Origin: an uncultured Clostridia bacterium
GTDB taxonomy: Bacteria > Bacillota > Clostridia > Oscillospirales > Ruminococcaceae
NCBI GenBank assembly: GCA_947427325.1
Contig: CANEHP010000027.1
Span: forward strand, 1-16,692
Length of the DNA stretch: 16,692 bases
Reading direction: 5' to 3'
Numbering within the stretch: position 1 is the first letter of the stretch; the number at the start of each line of letters is the position of its first letter. Below, piece by piece: positions 13,520 through 16,692 of this stretch. Made by a program: the position numbers and the translations under genes. The notes beneath the pieces were generated by a model. It was not told the DNA's origin and did not search any database. It saw only the letters and a program-made list of their open reading frames with translations.

Positions 13520-13556
13520 ATTATATAATTTTAACATATATTTGGTAAAAATTCAA
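13520..13556 (-). promoter_or_regulatory. Promoter region of the HAD gene (two overlapping candidates)
   Basis: On the minus strand TTGAAT (13556-13551) and TAAAAT (13533-13528) are 17 bp apart, with TGT before the -10. A second pair, TTACCA (13548-13543) and TATAAT (13525-13520), is also 17 bp apart. Either would give a leader of under 30 nt. Confidence 0.5.
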
Positions 13557-13718
13557 TAAGGATTTGGGGGATTTTTTTGCTTTTGGGAAAATTTGACGGT
13601 TATTTTTGCTTGTTGTGGGGGAGGGGCGGAGATTTGGTTATTTTATGAAATTGTGGGAATTTCGACTTCAACAGGGCAACAGCATTTACTTTTTTGAAAA
13701 AAGTGGTAAAATAAAGGT

Positions 13719-14217
13719 ATGAATATAGAAGAACTAAAAGAAGAAATCAAAAATATCAGCGAGCCGAGAAGAACAGGATATGGAAATATCCGTCACAAAC
13801 TCGAAGATATAATAATCATAGGATTGTGTACAGTAATATGTGGAGGAGAAGATTTTGCCGATATGGAGGAGTTCGGCAAAAGCCGACAGAAGTATTTGTC
13901 GAAATTTCTTGAACTTCCGAACGGTATAAGGAAAAAAGCACAGCAATATGCCATATTGCGAGCATTTTTGACGCAGAGATTTTTTATTTGCGTCAAGTAT
14001 TGCGGCAAGATTTAATTGGGGGAGCAATATATTTATTGATACATAAATATTATCTATTAGGCAATAATATTGGAAATTTTTATAAAAATTTAACCAAAGA
14101 TAACAAAGCGGACGCATAGAGAATTACTGGAGTTGAACGAATATCCGACATACCGACGGAGAATATGCAAGAGTGCGGAAAACCCGGCAGGACAATAGTC
14201 TTACGGTATTGTCTTAA
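13719..14217 (+). pseudogene. Decayed ISAs1-family transposase (N- and C-terminal remnants)
   Basis: The N-terminal piece from the ATG at 13719 (after AAAGG) reads about 70 residues like an ISAs1 transposase: RHKLEDIIIIGLCTVICGGEDFADMEEFGKSRQKYLSKFLELPNGI with the usual continuation lost near 13926. The frame then enters unrelated AT-rich, palindrome-rich sequence and stops at 14015. From 14113 another frame reads RIEN, 15 codons (one a stop), RVRK, then LTVL; the spacing fits the family's C-terminal IENxLHW...R.R signature. A full gene would be about 1.1 kb, so the central DDE part is gone. Hairpins lie at the start (ACTTTTTTGAAAAAAGT, 13688-13704), inside (TTGACGCA/TGCGTCAA near 13968-13996) and at the end (GACAATA/TATTGTC, 14191-14213). 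It should not be functional. Confidence 0.65.
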
Positions 14218-14355
14218 ATAAACTTCTAATTTTATTAAAGCGTTTTTAATATTTTCTTTATTATGTTAGATTTTTAATTTTTTGAATATCTTTTTTGTTT
14301 TGTCTGACATTTACTATAGTATCATAGGTACTTGATTTTTCCTCAATTTTATCTC
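14218..14355. other. AT-rich spacer, no feature recognised
   Basis: Between the transposase remnant and the promoter of the DUF1858 gene the sequence is T-rich with no ORF, hairpin or repeat that I can support. It probably marks old mobile-element flanking DNA. Confidence 0.3.
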
Positions 14356-14384
14356 TTGTATTTTTTTCATAAATAGTGTATAAT
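14356..14384 (+). promoter_or_regulatory. Promoter of the DUF1858-trmK unit
   Basis: TTGTAT (14356-14361) and the consensus TATAAT (14379-14384) are 17 bp apart. Initiation near 14391 gives a leader of about 70 nt that includes a direct repeat of CAGGCAAC (around 14406 and 14419). Confidence 0.55.
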
Positions 14385-14460
14385 AATAATGATTAAAATT
14401 TAAAGCAGGCAACTTAAAACAGGCAACATTCAAAAAACCGTTGCAGGAAAGGATAAAAAC

Positions 14461-14661
14461 ATGGAAATCACAAAGGACACAATTATCGGCGATATTTTGG
14501 ATTTTAACGCAGAGGCTGCCGCTCCCTTCTTCTTTGAAATGGGAATGCACTGTCTCGGCTGTCCCTCCGCAAGGGGCGAAAGCATTGCAGAGGCCTGCGC
14601 AGTTCACGGCGTAGATCCCGAGGACTTAGTCTCCAAGCTTAACGACGCAATAAACAAGTGA
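14461..14661 (+). CDS. DUF1858 redox-disulfide domain protein
   Basis: A 66-residue protein that is a single DUF1858 domain: a short helix-rich N terminus (TIGDILDFNAEAAAPFFFEMGM), then the conserved HCLGCP motif (Cys31 and Cys34), SARGESIAEACAVHG, and a C-terminal helix. Such domains are known as the hybrid-cluster-protein-associated redox disulfide domain and also form the N terminus of ScdA/YtfE-like di-iron proteins. A thiol or metal-related role is likely but the partner is unknown; no hybrid-cluster gene is in this window. The ATG at 14461 follows AGGAAAGG at about 14446-14453. Its TGA stop overlaps the GTG start of trmK (GTGA), which suggests translational coupling. Confidence 0.85.
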   Translation: MEITKDTIIGDILDFNAEAAAPFFFEMGMHCLGCPSARGESIAEACAVHGVDPEDLVSKLNDAINK

Positions 14662-15338
14662 GTGTTTCGGATCTGCAAAATCCGCCGCAGTACCCTTATA
14701 AACACCCAAGGGTTCATCTGGATCGCCGTCTGAAAACGGCGGCAGAATTTGTCCGTATTGACAAGCGCATTGCGGATATCGGAACGGATCACGCCTTTAT
14801 CCCCTGCTTTTTATTTCAGCAGGGGGCAAGGGCTTTGTTTGCGTGTGATATTCTGGAAGGTCCCCTTGCCGCCGCAAGGGCAACTATGAATCTATACGGA
14901 ATAGCGGAAAAAACCGACGACAGCGCCGAGGGTATTACCCTTATCCGCTGTGACGGACTCGACGGTGTTCCGCAGGTGGACGATGTTATTATTGCGGGAA
15001 TGGGCGGCGAAACGATTGCCGAAATCATATCCCGCTGTAAGTATATTAATAAAGGTATGCATTTTATATTGCAGCCTATGACCAGGGACTGGATTCTGCG
15101 AAAAGAGCTGTATAGGGCGGGACTTTACATAGAGAGGGAAAAAACCGCCGTTGTAAGCGGAAAGGTTTACACCGTTATGCTTTGTCTATATGACGGAGTG
15201 AAAAGGGAAATCGACGATAAATTTGCATTTTTAGGCAAAAACAACGATAAGGAATATTTTGAAAAGATAGCCGCTTCCCTTGAAAAAATGGGCAGGGGCG
15301 ATAAAAGGTATGCGGAGCTGTCGGCACGGCTGTTTTAA
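14658..15338 (+). CDS. trmK: tRNA (adenine(22)-N1)-methyltransferase TrmK
   Basis: A 226-residue class I SAM-dependent methyltransferase, as in Bacillus subtilis TrmK (YqfN), which methylates A22 of tRNAs with a long variable arm or specific D-loop context. LDRRLKTAAEFV (21-32) is the family N terminus. IADIGTDHAFIP (38-49) is SAM motif I, FACDILEGPLAAAR (61-74) motif II, VIIAGMGGETI (110-120) the catalytic-loop region, and LQPMTRDW (138-145) the final conserved block. The start is GTG at 14658, overlapping the upstream stop by 4 bp. No separate strong ribosome site is seen, consistent with coupling; no in-frame ATG occurs before motif I. It lies upstream of the Nif3 gene as in other Bacillota, but with a DUF4241 gene in between. 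Confidence 0.9.
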   Translation: MSVSDLQNPPQYPYKHPRVHLDRRLKTAAEFVRIDKRIADIGTDHAFIPCFLFQQGARALFACDILEGPLAAARATMNLYGIAEKTDDSAEGITLIRCDGLDGVPQVDDVIIAGMGGETIAEIISRCKYINKGMHFILQPMTRDWILRKELYRAGLYIEREKTAVVSGKVYTVMLCLYDGVKREIDDKFAFLGKNNDKEYFEKIAASLEKMGRGDKRYAELSARLF

Positions 15339-15363
15339 TACTGTTTCTGAGGGGCTGTAAAAA

Positions 15364-15452
15364 AGTTGACAGTTGACGGTTGATGGTTGACGCTTGACGG
15401 TTGATGGTTGGCGGTTGACGGTTAAGGCGTCGGTTTCGCCGACGGATTTGAA
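15364..15452. repeat. Heptad repeat array, copy 3, with hairpin tail
   Basis: Nine in-phase heptamers from 15364 to 15426: AGTTGAC twice, then GGTTGAT, GGTTGAC, GCTTGAC, GGTTGAT, GGTTGGC, GGTTGAC, GGTTAAG. The hairpin CGTCGGTTTCGCCGACG (15428-15444) and GGATTTGA follow, the same order of parts as in the copies at 3005 and 5131. It fills most of the 170-bp gap between trmK and the DUF4241 gene. Confidence 0.8.
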
Positions 15453-15508
15453 ATTTTACGTTTCTGCCGATATTTCAAGCCGTTTCTTTGAAAAAAGGAG
15501 TATGTATT

Positions 15509-16285
15509 ATGAAATTGTTCGGAAAGAAAAAAGACAAAAGCTCTCGGCCGCCCCAAGGGGCGGAGCAGGCAGAGCCGCCAAAATCTCCCATACAGGCTGC
15601 TTTTGAAAAAAATTTGAAATTTTTAAATCGGGAAAGCTATCCGAAGGAGTTCTTTGAGGGACTTTTCACCGAAGACGGGAGAACCCGGGTTTTTACTGCG
15701 GGAGAAGCGGATTTCCCCACAGGGGAGGTGGTGATTGCCGACCCGCTGGTTTATTTGGGTACAAGGTATCAGACCCTGCTGGAAAGACGGATACCCAAAG
15801 GCAGCTATCCCGTTGAATTATCGATTCTTTATTCCCAAAGGGCAGGACTTCGCATAGCCGCCGCAAGACTTAAAATAAGCGAGGAAAAAGCGGTAAGCTA
15901 CAAGCGGGGCGAAAGCAAGGTAAAGGAGGACGGAAAAAGACCCTTCTGCTTTATGGGCGTTGACGCGGGAACAGCCTGCTTTACGGATTTGCAGAATGCC
16001 GCAGAGTATGACGAATTTTTAAGAAAATGGCATGAGGAAAATCCCAGTAAAAATCATTATGACGATTACTTTGCAAAATATTTTGCGGAAAGCTATGAAA
16101 AATTCCCCCGGGTTCAGAGAGAAGGGGGAGATTTTATACAGTGGAGACTGCCCCAAAGCGGAAACCGCCTTATTATGTTCGCCAGCGGATTGGGGGACGG
16201 TATGTACAGCGGTTATTGGGGCGAAAACGGAGAGGGCGAAATTACCGAGCTTGTTATCCCCTTTTTAAATCCCGAATTTTTTTAA
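15509..16285 (+). CDS. DUF4241 domain-containing protein
   Basis: A 258-residue soluble protein. After a Lys-rich N terminus (MKLFGKKKDKSS) and a Pro/Ala linker, residues about 60-255 fit DUF4241: TGEVVIADPLVYL (near 75-87), RRIPKGSYPVELSI (about 97-110), RIAAARLKIS (about 119-128), FMGVDAGTACFTD (near 150-162) and the C-terminal SGLGDGMYSGYWGENGEGEITELVIPF. The biochemical function of the family is unknown. I start at the ATG at 15509 with AAAGGAG 8 nt upstream; an in-frame TTG at 15488 lies within that ribosome-site region. The gene separates trmK from nif3, which are adjacent in many Bacillota, and is preceded by a heptad repeat, so it could be a later insertion. Confidence 0.75.
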   Translation: MKLFGKKKDKSSRPPQGAEQAEPPKSPIQAAFEKNLKFLNRESYPKEFFEGLFTEDGRTRVFTAGEADFPTGEVVIADPLVYLGTRYQTLLERRIPKGSYPVELSILYSQRAGLRIAAARLKISEEKAVSYKRGESKVKEDGKRPFCFMGVDAGTACFTDLQNAAEYDEFLRKWHEENPSKNHYDDYFAKYFAESYEKFPRVQREGGDFIQWRLPQSGNRLIMFASGLGDGMYSGYWGENGEGEITELVIPFLNPEFF

Positions 16286-16357
16286 TTTTAGACATAGCCC
16301 TCTTTTATATCCCGAATTTTTTAACCTCATTTTTTAACCTCAGCCCTCGGTTTTTCC
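16271..16357. repeat. Local tandem duplications after the DUF4241 gene
   Basis: CCCGAATTTTTT occurs at 16271 and again at 16311, and AGCCCTC at 16296 and 16342, indicating an old duplication of about 40 bp that begins in the last codons of the DUF4241 gene. Within the second copy TTTTTTAACCTCA is repeated exactly (16317-16329, 16330-16342). No ORF. Confidence 0.5.
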
Positions 16358-16369
16358 CGTAAATACGGG
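16356..16369. other. Small hairpin upstream of the Nif3 gene
   Basis: CCCGTA (16356-16361) and TACGGG (16364-16369) form a tight stem, possibly enclosed by TCAGC/GCTGA. It is preceded by a T run, not followed by one, so it fits a leader hairpin or a minus-strand end better than a plus-strand terminator. Confidence 0.3.
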
Positions 16370-16413
16370 GCGCTGATCTTTGTTGAATAATTAAATTAAA
16401 GGAAGAAAACGCC

Positions 16414-16692
16414 ATGACAGTAGGAGAAGTTTACCGTTATATCGACAGCCGAGCACCCTTCAGCTTACAGGACAGCTTTGACAATTCGGGTCTGCTTGTG
16501 GGAAGCATGACAGCCTCTGTTACAAAGATCGCAGTTTGTCTCGACATAACCGTAAAGACGGCGGAGGAGGCGGCAATGCGGGGAGCGGATCTGATTATTT
16601 CACACCACCCCGTTATTTTCCACAAGCTTAGCCGCATTGACCCCGGCAATCCCGTAAGCATTCTTATAAAGAACGGCGTCAATGCCATATGC
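16414..16692 (+). CDS. Nif3-like dinuclear metal-centre protein (partial, 5' part)
   Basis: The first 93 codons of a Nif3/YqfO family gene that runs past the window edge. MTVGEVYRYIDSRAPFSLQDSFDNSGLLVG is the typical N terminus (...DNSGLLVG), IAVCLDIT and ADLIISHHPVIF (about 59-70) carry the conserved metal-binding His pair, and the last residues NGVNAIC lead to the usual 'YxxHTNLD' block beyond the end. Family members form toroidal hexamers; some have been annotated GTP cyclohydrolase I type 2, but the true reaction is not settled. The ATG at 16414 follows AAAGGAAG at about 16398-16405. Position after trmK matches the yqfN-yqfO order of Bacillus. Confidence 0.92.
   Translation, partial: MTVGEVYRYIDSRAPFSLQDSFDNSGLLVGSMTASVTKIAVCLDITVKTAEEAAMRGADLIISHHPVIFHKLSRIDPGNPVSILIKNGVNAIC

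Noticed and set aside
13566..13629. G-rich stretch as a G-quadruplex
   Set aside because: The G runs (GGGGG, GGG, then GGGGGAGGGGCGG) are unevenly spaced over more than 60 bp. No function in the HAD upstream region is supported.
15364..15444. CRISPR array
   Set aside because: The repeats are 7-bp units directly adjacent with no spacers, and no cas genes are visible.

Overview
The window looks like a chromosome segment of a spore-forming, low-to-moderate-GC member of the Clostridia (Bacillota). The evidence is Shine-Dalgarno sequences, several sigma-A-type promoters with 17-bp spacers, a SleB spore-cortex hydrolase, and a TrmK/Nif3 neighbourhood as in Bacillus and clostridia. Intergenic regions are unusually full of short palindromic and heptad repeats. 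No phage genes, tRNA, rRNA or CRISPR array is visible. The only trace of a complete mobile element is a decayed ISAs1-type transposase.

Layout. 153-1946 (+) is a DUF2079 polytopic membrane protein with its own extended -10 promoter. 2032-2721 (-) is a secreted SleB-type hydrolase. 3263-4225 (+) is a lipoprotein NodB-fold polysaccharide deacetylase; its promoter is preceded by direct repeats at 10-11 bp spacing that match the WalR (YycF) consensus. 4600-5079 (+) is a MarR regulator with a perfect-consensus promoter and a roughly 190-nt structured leader. 5261-8272 (-) is a GH2 beta-galactosidase (LacZ family). A minus-strand cluster follows: HAD phosphatase/mutase (12846-13496, TTG start), uridine-kinase-like P-loop kinase (11685-12611), ComM/YifB AAA protein (10148-11668) and a membrane-anchored PIG-L deacetylase (8582-10021). 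13719-14217 holds a transposase remnant. 14461-14661 (+) is a DUF1858 CxxC protein overlapping trmK (14658-15338). Then come a DUF4241 protein (15509-16285) and the 5' part of a Nif3-family gene that runs off the window.

Three repeat systems shape the region. (i) TA-flanked miniature inverted-repeat elements: two intact 157-bp copies (8278-8434, 12695-12851), a 166-bp relative (2751-2916), an 82-bp hybrid (1953-2034) and a solo end (10108-10130). (ii) Arrays of the heptamer AGTTGAC joined to a CGGCTTCGCCGA hairpin (around 3005, 5131 and 15364). (iii) Local hairpins in leaders and gene ends. Repeats supply or overlap the stop codons of three minus-strand genes, and one element lies 5 bp upstream of the lacZ start codon.

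Functionally, the clearest theme is the cell envelope (SleB, NodB deacetylase with WalR-like sites, possibly PIG-L). The rest is housekeeping (trmK, nif3, comM) and carbohydrate use (lacZ, the HAD protein). I see no convincing novel multi-gene system. The most interesting material is regulatory and repeat-based.
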